Shown: piece by piece, positions 1 through 6,425 of the stretch | How the letters are laid out: each line of letters opens with the position of its first letter | Position numbering within the stretch: the stretch's first letter is position 1 | Assembly (NCBI GenBank): GCA_002432555.1 | Contig: DJFO01000429.1 | Span: 1 to 7,979, forward strand | Length of the DNA: 7,979 bases | Reading direction: 5' to 3' | DNA from: Marinagarivorans sp. UBA5870 | GTDB taxonomy: Bacteria > Pseudomonadota > Gammaproteobacteria > Pseudomonadales > Cellvibrionaceae | The notes under the pieces: generated by a model | Told to the model about the DNA's origin: nothing | Databases searched by the model: none | What the model saw: the letters and a program-made list of their open reading frames with translations, nothing else | Position numbers and translations under genes: made by a program

Positions 1-1
1 A

Positions 2-1102
2 GAGGGTGAGCAATCCATTCTTCAGTGCCGGGAAATCAAGCCGTTCTGGCACTGTCTGGAATTGTTGAGCGAGAGTTTTTTCCAACACCCACTGGAACAC
101 CGGCAAGCAGCGCTTTTCGATCTTCTTACCACGCCCTCAGGCAAAATTCCCCACGCGATCTTGCACCGCATTGCGGCCAATTGGGTGCAGCAGTTAACAC
201 CCCGCTCCGCCGCCAGCAGTCTGCTGAAAGTATTGCCGCCAGAGTTGACTGCGTTTCAGCGCCGCAGTCTCCAGCAGCTTGCCGACGCCCTGTCGGCACT
301 TGGCAAATCCCCGGACTGTGCAAAATCCCTGCTGAGCTACGCGCGGGCATTGGATTATCAGCGGCGCTTGCTGGACAGCGCTCTCAATCCTACTCGGGGG
401 CAGGAACAGGCGGCGACAGTCGACGCGTTTTTACGCTTCATCTTGCACTTGCGGATCCCGGCGGCGGGTGATGTGTTGGCGTTTCTCAATCAAATCCAAA
501 CCCAGCGACAACAGCAACGCACCGCCGCAGATGCGGTGACGCTGACCACCGTCCATCGCGCCAAGGGACTGGAGTGGCCGGTGGTATTTTTGCCGAACCT
601 GGCAGAGGGGCACATGCCGTATTTGAGTGGCAGAGAAGATGAGCCACTGCGTGCGCTGGAGAGCGAACGACGATTGCTGTACGTAGCACTTACCCGCGCC
701 CAAAAGCAGCTGTTTATCACTCTGCCGGATACCACTGCGGATCCCGCCGCCAGGTGCAGTCGCTTTGTCGCGGAGATGAATATCGAGGTGAGCTGTGCCG
801 TGGGGCGAGCCATTAGCGAAGGCGTCAACGAACTTACGTTGCCAACCGCCCCGGGCGAAACAGTGCGCTGCTATTTAGCAACCCTCGGCAATCCTTTGGT
901 GCTTAAGGTGACTGAGCCGGATTCATCAGTCACATTCACCACTGTTCCATGGCGCACAGGTCAAAAAGTGCGGCACAGCATCCTCGGCGAGGGTGAGGTA
1001 GAAGCCCAAGACGCCAGCCGTCTACACATTCGTTTTGCTGATGGCAAGATTCGGGTGTTTGCCAGCGATCTCGCCGCCCCTCATCTCACCTTGGCGGGGT
1101 GA
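2..1102 (+). CDS. UvrD/Rep-family (superfamily 1) DNA helicase, C-terminal part, 5' end outside window
   Basis: This reading frame is open from base 2, so the gene begins before the window and about 366 C-terminal residues are visible. The family are ATP-driven 3'-5' DNA helicases acting in repair or replication. Helicase motif V (TTVHRAKGLEWPVVFLP, about bases 545-595) and motif VI (ESERRLLYVALTRA, about 659-700, with the arginine that contacts ATP) are both intact. Walker A and B would lie upstream and cannot be seen. The stretch before motif V is helical and fits the end of domain 2B. The last 45 or so residues (about 950-1081: GQKVRHSILGEGEV, then RFADGKIRVF) match the small Tudor-like tail of PcrA/UvrD, which in those enzymes contacts RNA polymerase. 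The segment between motif VI and the tail is short and poorly conserved, so I cannot tell UvrD, Rep or a paralogue apart. It converges on the antiporter gene with 7 bp between stops. Confidence 0.9.
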   Translation, partial: EGEQSILQCREIKPFWHCLELLSESFFQHPLEHRQAALFDLLTTPSGKIPHAILHRIAANWVQQLTPRSAASSLLKVLPPELTAFQRRSLQQLADALSALGKSPDCAKSLLSYARALDYQRRLLDSALNPTRGQEQAATVDAFLRFILHLRIPAAGDVLAFLNQIQTQRQQQRTAADAVTLTTVHRAKGLEWPVVFLPNLAEGHMPYLSGREDEPLRALESERRLLYVALTRAQKQLFITLPDTTADPAARCSRFVAEMNIEVSCAVGRAISEGVNELTLPTAPGETVRCYLATLGNPLVLKVTEPDSSVTFTTVPWRTGQKVRHSILGEGEVEAQDASRLHIRFADGKIRVFASDLAAPHLTLAG

Positions 1103-1109
1103 AGGAACG

Positions 1110-2801
1110 TCAGGGGGCTTTGCCATAGCGTTGCAATACATGGCACGCCATGTTCTCGGCCATTTCATACTCACTGTAAAACACCTTGCCTTCAACCAGC
1201 CGCTCCAACATGGCGGCTTCCTCTTTATTCACAGAGCAAACCAGAATCTCGATTTTCGGATTGAGCGCACGAGCCGTCTCCACCATGTGTTGCAATCCCA
1301 AGGCGCCTGGTGCGGCAATCACCAACATACTGGCACGGGCGATATGCGCCTGCACCAACACGGCGGGACTTGCTGCATCGCCGTAGACAACGGCCATGCC
1401 TTTGCGCCGCAGACGCTCCACCAACTCGCGGTTGTGGTCCGCCACTACGTGAGGAATTCCGGCGTCGATGAGAGCGCAGCTGATGGCTTGCCCCACCCGC
1501 CCATAACCTACCACCACCACCTGTCCCGAGAGATACTTGTCGTCTGTACTCAACGGCAGCTCCGCCAGTGGATCGTCCATATGCTCCAGGTGCCGCGCCG
1601 TAGCCGAGTGACGCTGCAACCAGTCCGTGGCCGGTTGCACCAAGCGGAACATTAGTGGATTGAGCGCAATGGAAATCAGCGCACCAGCCAGAATCAGGTT
1701 TTGTCCTTCAACCGGCAACATTCCCAGTGTCACGCCCAAGCCCACAAGAATGAATGAGAATTCACCAATCTGCGCCAAGCTTGCCGCAACCGTCAGCGCC
1801 ACCCCCAGGCGATAACGAAACATCAACACCAATACAGCGGCGGCGATCGACTTGCCTACCAGAATAATGGCCAGTACGGCCAACACGTAAAATGGTTTGT
1901 CGAGGATAACCATGGGGTCGAATAACATACCCACGGAAACAAAGAACAGCACTGCAAATGCCTCCTGCAGCGGCAGTGATTCGGTAGCGGCGCGGTGGCT
2001 GAATTCGGATTCGCGCATCACCATGCCGGCGATAAAGGCCCCGAGAGCGAAAGACACACCAAACAGATGAGCAGCAGCAAAGGCGATGCTAACGGCCGCG
2101 GCGATAACGCACAGGGTGAACAGCTCACGGGAATTGGTGCGCGCCACCTGCCAGAGAATTTTGGGAAACACCCTCCGGCCAAGAGCTAACATCAGCGCCA
2201 CAAACGCTGACACTTTCACCAGCGTAATCAGCAATACCAAAGCGAGATTGCGCTGCACTCCGTCCTCGTTCGGCGCCAACCATTGCGCGATTGGTGGCAG
2301 CAACACCAGCACCACCACCATCACCAGGTCCTCCACCACCAACCATCCAACGGCAATGCGCCCGCCGATGGATGTCAGTGCACCGCGGCTTTGCAGCGCA
2401 CGCAACAAAACCACGGTACTGGCCACCGATAACGACAACCCGAAAACAAGCGCCGCGCCCAGGGTCCAGTCCCACAAATGCGCCACCATCATGCCCAACA
2501 CAGTGGCTACTGCAATCTGCAAAATCGCTCCCGGTATTGCGATTTTCCGCACCCGCAGCAAGTCATCCAGCGAAAAATGCAGACCGACACCAAACATCAG
2601 CAGCATCACGCCAATTTCCGCCAATTGCATGGCGATGTTGACGTCAGCAACAAAACCCGGGGTATACGGGCCGATCACGATGCCGGCCAACAAATAACCC
2701 ACCAGCGCCGGCAGCTTCAGCCGTGCAGCCAGCACACCCAAAACGAGCGCCATTCCCAGCGCAAGTGCGATCGTTGAGATCAAAGGTGTGCCGTGTTCCA
2801 T
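1110..2801 (-). CDS. ybaL: YbaL-type monovalent cation:proton antiporter (CPA2/Kef family) with C-terminal TrkA-N domain
   Basis: A 563-residue inner-membrane protein, close to the roughly 558 residues of E. coli YbaL (RosB). It would exchange K+ or Na+ for protons. Residues 1 to about 395 form the Na/H exchanger domain with a dozen or so hydrophobic segments. Recognisable stretches are LVGYLLAGIVIGPYTPGFVA (33-52), LLMFGVGLHFSLDDL (67-81), STVVLLRAL (128-136), GWLVVEDLVMV (152-162), GVSFALGAFIAGMVMRE (248-264) and AQIGEFSFILVGLG (343-356). The beginning is very like E. coli YbaL as I know it. A linker (about 396-425) leads to a TrkA-N/RCK Rossmann domain starting VVVVGYGRVGQA (428-439), with an acidic residue at D455 after the second strand, as expected for nucleotide-dependent gating. 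No separate KefF/KefG partner lies nearby, unlike the KefB and KefC systems. The ATG start is fixed by AAGGAG 5 bases upstream and a family-like N-terminus. The real ion and trigger are unknown; glutathione gating should not be assumed. Confidence 0.93.
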   Translation of the reverse strand: MEHGTPLISTIALALGMALVLGVLAARLKLPALVGYLLAGIVIGPYTPGFVADVNIAMQLAEIGVMLLMFGVGLHFSLDDLLRVRKIAIPGAILQIAVATVLGMMVAHLWDWTLGAALVFGLSLSVASTVVLLRALQSRGALTSIGGRIAVGWLVVEDLVMVVVLVLLPPIAQWLAPNEDGVQRNLALVLLITLVKVSAFVALMLALGRRVFPKILWQVARTNSRELFTLCVIAAAVSIAFAAAHLFGVSFALGAFIAGMVMRESEFSHRAATESLPLQEAFAVLFFVSVGMLFDPMVILDKPFYVLAVLAIILVGKSIAAAVLVLMFRYRLGVALTVAASLAQIGEFSFILVGLGVTLGMLPVEGQNLILAGALISIALNPLMFRLVQPATDWLQRHSATARHLEHMDDPLAELPLSTDDKYLSGQVVVVGYGRVGQAISCALIDAGIPHVVADHNRELVERLRRKGMAVVYGDAASPAVLVQAHIARASMLVIAAPGALGLQHMVETARALNPKIEILVCSVNKEEAAMLERLVEGKVFYSEYEMAENMACHVLQRYGKAP

Positions 2802-2806
2802 CGCCG

Positions 2807-2812
2807 CTCCTT
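2807..2812 (-). promoter_or_regulatory. Ribosome binding site of ybaL
   Basis: AAGGAG read on the minus strand, 5 bases before the ATG at 2801. It is the strongest Shine-Dalgarno sequence in the window and fixes the antiporter start. The 128-bp gap behind it contains no promoter that I could call with confidence, so ybaL may be read from its own weak promoter or from the upstream AhpA/YtjB-like gene. Confidence 0.75.
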
Positions 2813-2917
2813 AACAGATAAACAAAAGGCCACATGAAAAAGGGTCGCTCATCGTAACAGCGCGACAGAGAAGGTGCCCAGCGGCGGTGGAGGATTTAGA
2901 ACAAGCGATTTGCACCG

Positions 2918-2929
2918 GGGAATGTTCCC
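2918..2929. repeat. 12-bp inverted repeat GGGAA-TG-TTCCC just after the AhpA/YtjB-like stop codon
   Basis: A perfect 5-bp inverted repeat around a 2-base centre, directly adjoining the stop codon at 2930-2932. With a 2-base centre it is too tight to fold as a normal RNA hairpin, and no T-run follows on either strand, so it is not a rho-independent terminator. It could be a protein binding site or chance. It lies about 117 bp upstream of the ybaL start. Confidence 0.3.
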
Positions 2930-4108
2930 TCAAGCCGACAGCAATTGCTCCTGCTGACGCTCCAGCAATGATGAAAAAGGTGGTTTGAAACCGGCCAAAC
3001 TAACCCGGTGGTCATCCACCGGCAAGGTATCGACCCGCGCTTGCAGAAGCGTATCGAGCAGCGCGGTTTGAATGAAAATGCCGCTATCGGACACCGCCAG
3101 TTTGACATCAAACTCTGGATGACAAACTTCCGCGACCACCTGGAAGCGAATGCGCTGATGGCGATTGAGTTCGTAAATCAAATGGGCGCTACAAACAGCG
3201 CGGAAGGCTGCTTCGGAGGCGCTTTCGCTGCTGGTAAAACGAATGCAATAGATGCCCGCTTTGGTCGGCGCGCCGACACGCACGCCGCCGTAAAGCGCGA
3301 GCACATCATCCAAGGCACTGTCGAACCGCTGCACCAGTTCCGCGAACATCTCACCATTAAGTTGCTGTTCCAGGCGCTGGCGATTTGGGATAGCGAGCAC
3401 GAGATCACTGTGGCGCAAAACGGCTTCGACTGGCTCGTCCTCCCACGCATTAACATCTGCCGCGTCGAAACCATCGGCAGGCACCGACTGCCAGTCATGC
3501 GCCGCCTCATCGATCTCAGGCCGCCAATCATCCTCCGAATCAACGGCCTCCGTGCGACTCGCGGCGCGGCGCGGCAGCGATACCGGACGCAATTCCCAAG
3601 CTTCGCCACGCGTGTCATACAGGGCGAGGGCCACCAGCAATAGCAGCAGCAGCGCGGTGCCCGTGAGCGCCCAGCGCACAGCCGATTCTCCAGGGAATTC
3701 GGAATTTAAGGTGATGGTGACGTGACCGGCAATACTGTCGTGCAGGGGAATGGGCGCGGAAAAAGCCTGAGTGTCTACACTGACCTGCGGTTGCCCCGCC
3801 TGAACCAGCAATGTCTGTTCGAGGTCGTGTACCGCGGCCATCAATACTCGCGGCTGCGCCTGAACCTCTTGCATCACCGCGTGCATGCTCACCAGGTCGT
3901 GGCTGATGGAAGCATCCACCACATCCTTGGCCGCCAGTTGGGCCAGAGCGCTGCCGAACTCGTGCAGCAATTCACGATTTTTCTGCTGCCCCCGCTCACC
4001 AAGCACAAATGCGGTCAACAGCAAAGCGAGCAAAGCACCCATGCTGAGGAAAAACACCGGCGGCAAGCGGCGCCAGTGAACACGTGGCAGAGAGATTTGT
4101 TTGAGCAT
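2930..4108 (-). CDS. AhpA/YtjB (Smp)-family two-pass membrane protein with long cytoplasmic C-terminal region
   Basis: A predicted 392-residue inner-membrane protein. There is a basic N-terminus (PRVHWRRLPP), a first membrane segment at about 18-36, a periplasmic region of about 105 residues, and a second membrane segment at about 145-164 (WALTGTALLLLLLVALALY). An acidic, disordered-looking linker (about 177-227) precedes a folded tail of roughly 150 residues. The TM-periplasm-TM layout and the position divergent to serB match E. coli YtjB/Smp and Pseudomonas proteins annotated AhpA (SMP_2 family, called a haemolysin-regulation or virulence factor on thin evidence). E. coli YtjB is only about 214 residues, so the tail is an addition. 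Residues 233 to about 362 have the strand and helix order of a class III nucleotide-cyclase domain (LVLAIPNRQRLEQQL, ELVQRF, LALYGGVRV, AAFRAVCSAHLIYEL) but lack the metal-binding aspartates. Start: I chose the ATG at 4108, because the frame is otherwise extended only by GTG and TTG codons. The choice is uncertain, as no clear Shine-Dalgarno is present. Function is unknown. Confidence 0.72.
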   Translation of the reverse strand: MLKQISLPRVHWRRLPPVFFLSMGALLALLLTAFVLGERGQQKNRELLHEFGSALAQLAAKDVVDASISHDLVSMHAVMQEVQAQPRVLMAAVHDLEQTLLVQAGQPQVSVDTQAFSAPIPLHDSIAGHVTITLNSEFPGESAVRWALTGTALLLLLLVALALYDTRGEAWELRPVSLPRRAASRTEAVDSEDDWRPEIDEAAHDWQSVPADGFDAADVNAWEDEPVEAVLRHSDLVLAIPNRQRLEQQLNGEMFAELVQRFDSALDDVLALYGGVRVGAPTKAGIYCIRFTSSESASEAAFRAVCSAHLIYELNRHQRIRFQVVAEVCHPEFDVKLAVSDSGIFIQTALLDTLLQARVDTLPVDDHRVSLAGFKPPFSSLLERQQEQLLSA

Positions 4109-4154
4109 GGGCAAGTCGCTATTTGTGGTACCGGAATCCACCGCCAACCCTTGG

Positions 4155-4217
4155 TCCGTGTACTGAAAACGGCGGTCCGTGTGCGGAAAATGGCGGCTAG
4201 TGTACCCGAATCACCCA
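4155..4217. repeat. Three imperfect 21-bp tandem repeats in the divergent regulatory region
   Basis: Units lie at 4155-4175, 4176-4196 and 4197-4217. The first two differ at only three or four positions (core CCGTGTACTGAAAACGGCGG against CCGTGTGCGGAAAATGGCGG). The third is diverged but keeps GTGTAC and GAA in register. The 21-bp period is two turns of the DNA helix, so equivalent bases face the same side. The array is 47 bp upstream of the AhpA/YtjB-like ATG and about 90 bp upstream of the serB -10 box. The AhpA/YtjB frame is open across the first two units but meets TGA in the third and offers no ATG or GTG there, so the repeat is probably not translated. An operator for a shared regulator is possible; a replication-slippage remnant is the alternative. 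Confidence 0.6.
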
Positions 4218-4305
4218 CCCGCGGGCAGCAATGCGGCGCATCGTGTGTCGGGCTGACGGCGATGCTCGCGCTAGGGGCGCGGCAGCAATCCCAGCGGACC
4301 TTCTG

Positions 4306-4311
4306 TATAAT
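4306..4311 (+). promoter_or_regulatory. Likely serB promoter, consensus -10 box TATAAT
   Basis: A perfect TATAAT preceded by TCTG. Transcription starting about 7 bases later would give a leader of around 27 bases before the GTG start of serB. At 16-18 bp upstream I see only poor matches to the -35 hexamer (around CAGCAA at 4283-4288), so an activator or an alternative contact may be needed. Its place just before the gene and inside the upstream open frame also argues that serB does not start further upstream. Confidence 0.55.
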
Positions 4312-4344
4312 GCCGCCTCCCATTTTCCTGGCCGATGTGTTCCC

Positions 4345-5565
4345 GTGCGCGAATTGATTCTAATCACGATTTCCGGTATTGACCGCCCTGCGGTGACTTC
4401 TACCGTTACCTCTATTCTGGCGCGCCACAACACCAATATTCTCGATATCGGCCAAGCAGTAATCCACGAAAATCTTACTCTCGGCCTGTTGGTGGAATTT
4501 CCCGTCGGCGAGGATGCAGCGCCCATCATCAAGGAAGTGCTGTATGGCATGCACGAACTGGGCATGCAGGTGAAATATCAATCCATTACCGAAGCCAGCT
4601 ATCACGAATGGGTCAACCAGCAAGGCAAAGAACGCCACATCGTCACCCTACTCGCTCGCCAAGTCACCGCTGAACAAATCGCCGCGCTGACCACCATAGT
4701 GGCGGAGCACGGCCTTAACATCGATGCCATCACCCGCCTTTCCGGCCGTGTGCCGCTTGATACGGTGGACAGCAAAAGTAAAGCCTGTGTGGAGTTTTCC
4801 GCCCGGGGAACACCGAAAGATCTCACCCGTTTGCGCGCGGACTTCATGGAATTGTCCTCCCGCCTGGAGGTAGACATCGCCGTTCAGGAAGACAACATGT
4901 ACCGACGCACCCGCCGCCTTGTGTGCTTCGATATGGATTCCACATTGATTGAAGCCGAAGTGATCGACGAACTCGCTAAAGCAGCGGGCGTCGGCGACAA
5001 AGTCGTCGCCATCACCGAGGCCGCCATGCGCGGCGAGATGGATTTCAAAGAAAGCTTCGCCCGGCGCATGGCCTTGTTGCAAGGGCTCGACGCCGCTGTT
5101 CTGGATGAGATTGCCAATCGCCTCACCCTCACCGAGGGCGCCGAGAACCTGATGAAAACCCTGCGCAAGCTCGGCTACAAAACCGCCATTTTATCCGGCG
5201 GCTTCAGCTATTTCGGCCGCCATGTGCAAAGCCGCCTCGGCATCGACTACGTGTTCGCCAATGAATTGGAAATTGTCGAAGGCAAGATCACCGGCCAGGT
5301 GGTTGGCCGGGTCATTGATGGCCAGCGCAAAGCGGAGCTGCTGCGCGAGCTGGCGGCAAAAGAAGGCATTTCGCTGGAGCAGGTAATCGCCGTAGGCGAT
5401 GGCGCCAACGACCTACCCATGCTCAGTATCGCCGGACTGGGCATTGCCTTCCGTGCAAAACCATTAGTGAAAGCCTCCGCCAAACAGTCCATCTCCACGT
5501 TGGGGTTGGATGCCATTCTCTATCTGATGGGCCTGCGGGACCGCGATATTCATAGCGCCAGCTGA
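4345..5565 (+). CDS. serB: Phosphoserine phosphatase SerB with two N-terminal ACT-like domains
   Basis: This cytoplasmic enzyme hydrolyses O-phospho-L-serine to L-serine, the last step of serine biosynthesis. The 406-residue protein starts at GTG (4345). The resulting MRELILITISGIDRP fits the known Pseudomonas SerB start, while the upstream in-frame extension is low-complexity and holds the -10 box. Residues 1 to about 80 form one ACT domain (LILITISGIDRPAVTSTV) and about 95-170 a second (HIVTLLARQVTAEQIAAL), a likely amino-acid-sensing or dimerisation region. The HAD phosphatase domain follows with every catalytic motif: D196-M-D198-S-T (nucleophile and acid/base), S284 in ILSGGFSYF, K329 in GQRKAELL, and GDGANDLPML with D352 and D356 for Mg2+. 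The cap segment EVIDELAKAAGVGDKVVAIT is also typical. There is no clear Shine-Dalgarno. It is the first gene of a probable operon with the next three genes, 78 bp upstream of the next. Confidence 0.97.
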   Translation: MRELILITISGIDRPAVTSTVTSILARHNTNILDIGQAVIHENLTLGLLVEFPVGEDAAPIIKEVLYGMHELGMQVKYQSITEASYHEWVNQQGKERHIVTLLARQVTAEQIAALTTIVAEHGLNIDAITRLSGRVPLDTVDSKSKACVEFSARGTPKDLTRLRADFMELSSRLEVDIAVQEDNMYRRTRRLVCFDMDSTLIEAEVIDELAKAAGVGDKVVAITEAAMRGEMDFKESFARRMALLQGLDAAVLDEIANRLTLTEGAENLMKTLRKLGYKTAILSGGFSYFGRHVQSRLGIDYVFANELEIVEGKITGQVVGRVIDGQRKAELLRELAAKEGISLEQVIAVGDGANDLPMLSIAGLGIAFRAKPLVKASAKQSISTLGLDAILYLMGLRDRDIHSAS

Positions 5566-5579
5566 TATCGTCACCAAGA

Positions 5580-5607
5580 CTCGGCTTCCCTCGGAAGGGA
5601 TTCCGAG
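5580..5607 (+). other. Hairpin between serB and the following gene
   Basis: The arms are CTCGGCTTCCCT (5580-5591) and AGGGATTCCGAG (5596-5607), pairing at 10 of 12 positions around a CGGA tetraloop with a 2-base internal mismatch. No T-run follows on either strand, so it is not a classic intrinsic terminator. It begins 15 bases after the serB stop and ends 36 bases before the next start. It may protect the serB 3' end from exonucleases or reduce downstream expression; this is inference. Confidence 0.55.
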
Positions 5608-5643
5608 CTATGGTTATGGGTCGCGTCAAATTTCCGGACTGCT

Positions 5644-5955
5644 ATGAAACCCCTACCCACAAAAGCTGAGCTGCGTGCAGAACTGGAGCGGCAAATCCAG
5701 GATTATCTGCATACCGGCGGAGTGGTCCAGGATGTACCCCGGGGAACAAGTGGGCATTTGGACAATCGCAATTTGTTTGGCAATCTCGGGCAAAATCCAC
5801 CACGCCAGGAGCGCACCCCAGTCGACGATGTCGTCCAGGCGCTGGAAGCACGCAAACACCCCCACACCAACATTAAAAAAAGTAAACGCCCACGCAAAAA
5901 ACTGCTCACGGACGATTTTGGTGAGCCTTTGCGCTGGATTTGGGTAGAGGATTAA
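5644..5955 (+). CDS. Unrecognised 103-residue conserved-looking cytoplasmic protein
   Basis: I do not recognise this protein with certainty. It is soluble, with no signal or membrane segment. Residues about 5-22 (KAELRAELERQIQDYLHT) form a helix leading into GGVVQDVPRGTSG. The phrase 'helix, Gly-Gly, Val-Gln-x-Val' also occurs in small gammaproteobacterial proteins such as the RNA-polymerase-binding SutA, but the similarity is too short to assign it. A second helix (TPVDDVVQALEARK) is followed by a very basic patch (KKSKRPRKK) that could bind nucleic acid or RNA polymerase, then a C-terminal DDFGEPLRWIWVED. It is real coding sequence judging by its neat fit in the operon: 78 bp after serB and 2 bp before the EVE gene. 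The start is the ATG at 5644, with only a weak GGA upstream. Confidence 0.75.
   Translation: MKPLPTKAELRAELERQIQDYLHTGGVVQDVPRGTSGHLDNRNLFGNLGQNPPRQERTPVDDVVQALEARKHPHTNIKKSKRPRKKLLTDDFGEPLRWIWVED
5946..5951 (+). promoter_or_regulatory. Ribosome binding site deciding the GTG start of the EVE-domain gene
   Basis: AGAGGA lies 6 bases before GTG at 5958 and inside the end of the preceding gene. It supports GTG 5958 over the in-frame TTG at 5940, which would add six residues before the conserved start of the EVE fold. Confidence 0.6.
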
Positions 5956-5957
5956 CC

Positions 5958-6425
5958 GTGAAAAACCACTGGCTGTTTAAAACCGAACCCCACGTTTTCA
6001 GCATCGAAAACCTGGAGAATTCCCCAGACAAAATTACCCGCTGGGATGGCGTTCGCAACTACCAGGCGCGCAACCTTTTGCGCGACCAGATCAAAGTAGG
6101 CGATGAGGTTTTTGTTTATCACAGCCAGTGTAAAGTGCCAGGCATCGTGGGACTCGCCAAGGTCGTTAAGGCGGCGTACCCAGATCCCGCGCAATTTAAC
6201 CCCGAAAGTGATTATTTTGATCCAAAAGCCGGCGCCGATAATCCGCGCTGGTTTTGCGTGGATATCCAGCACAAAAAAACATTCGCCAATGTAATTCCGC
6301 TGCAGAGTATGAAACAGAACCCGGACTTGCACGACATGGTACTGCTCAAGCAGGGCCGGCTTTCGGTGCAACCGGTGTCTGCAGATCAGGCGGCCGTCAT
6401 CAAGCGCGATTACCCCACTCAATGA
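5958..6425 (+). CDS. EVE-domain protein (thymocyte nuclear protein 1-like)
   Basis: A 155-residue single-domain protein; the EVE fold fills it from end to end. Key stretches are HWLFKTEPHVFSIENL (4-19), TRWDGVRNYQARNLLRD (27-43), KVGDEVFVYHSQ (46-57), GIVGLAKVVKAAYPD (62-76), YFDPKA (86-91) and GRLSVQPVSADQ (133-144). EVE domains belong to the PUA-like group and are thought to read modified nucleic-acid bases. In animals the relative is THYN1, and in some bacteria EVE domains are fused to restriction enzymes. This stand-alone form is widespread in proteobacteria and has no proven job, so a defence role should not be assumed. Start GTG 5958 is favoured by AGAGGA 6 bases upstream and by homologues beginning near WL. 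It starts 2 bp after the previous stop and its own stop overlaps the next start in ATGA, so the genes are likely co-translated. Confidence 0.93.
   Translation: MKNHWLFKTEPHVFSIENLENSPDKITRWDGVRNYQARNLLRDQIKVGDEVFVYHSQCKVPGIVGLAKVVKAAYPDPAQFNPESDYFDPKAGADNPRWFCVDIQHKKTFANVIPLQSMKQNPDLHDMVLLKQGRLSVQPVSADQAAVIKRDYPTQ

Noticed and set aside
1086..1102. TCACC-N7-GGTGA inverted repeat at the helicase stop as a terminator
   Set aside because: Only 5 bp of stem, a 7-base loop and no T-run; it lies inside the coding end.
1035..1655. Long plus-strand frame overlapping the helicase end and ybaL
   Set aside because: It lies mainly antisense to ybaL, whose protein is strongly conserved; its translation is histidine- and glutamine-rich without any recognisable domain.
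2086..2697. Plus-strand frame of about 200 residues antisense to ybaL
   Set aside because: Threonine/serine/asparagine-rich shadow of the hydrophobic transporter codons, with no domain.
4109..4147. A longer AhpA/YtjB-like protein starting at TTG 4147 (or GTG 4141)
   Set aside because: Rare start codons with only a weak AAGGG nearby. ATG 4108 puts a short basic N-terminus before the first membrane helix, as in YtjB. The GTG at 4141 cannot be fully excluded.
4231..4344. An in-frame N-terminal extension of serB starting at ATG 4231
   Set aside because: It would add 38 arginine- and alanine-rich residues not seen in SerB, and it contains the TATAAT box. GTG 4345 gives the family start MRELILITISG.
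3008..4357. Two plus-strand frames (3008-3643 and 3722-4357) antisense to the AhpA/YtjB-like gene
   Set aside because: No recognisable motif; the opposite strand gives a coherent two-pass membrane protein in the expected place beside serB.
5958..6425. EVE gene as evidence of a phage-defence island
   Set aside because: Stand-alone EVE proteins are common in proteobacteria, and no restriction, methylase, nuclease or mobile-element gene is near.
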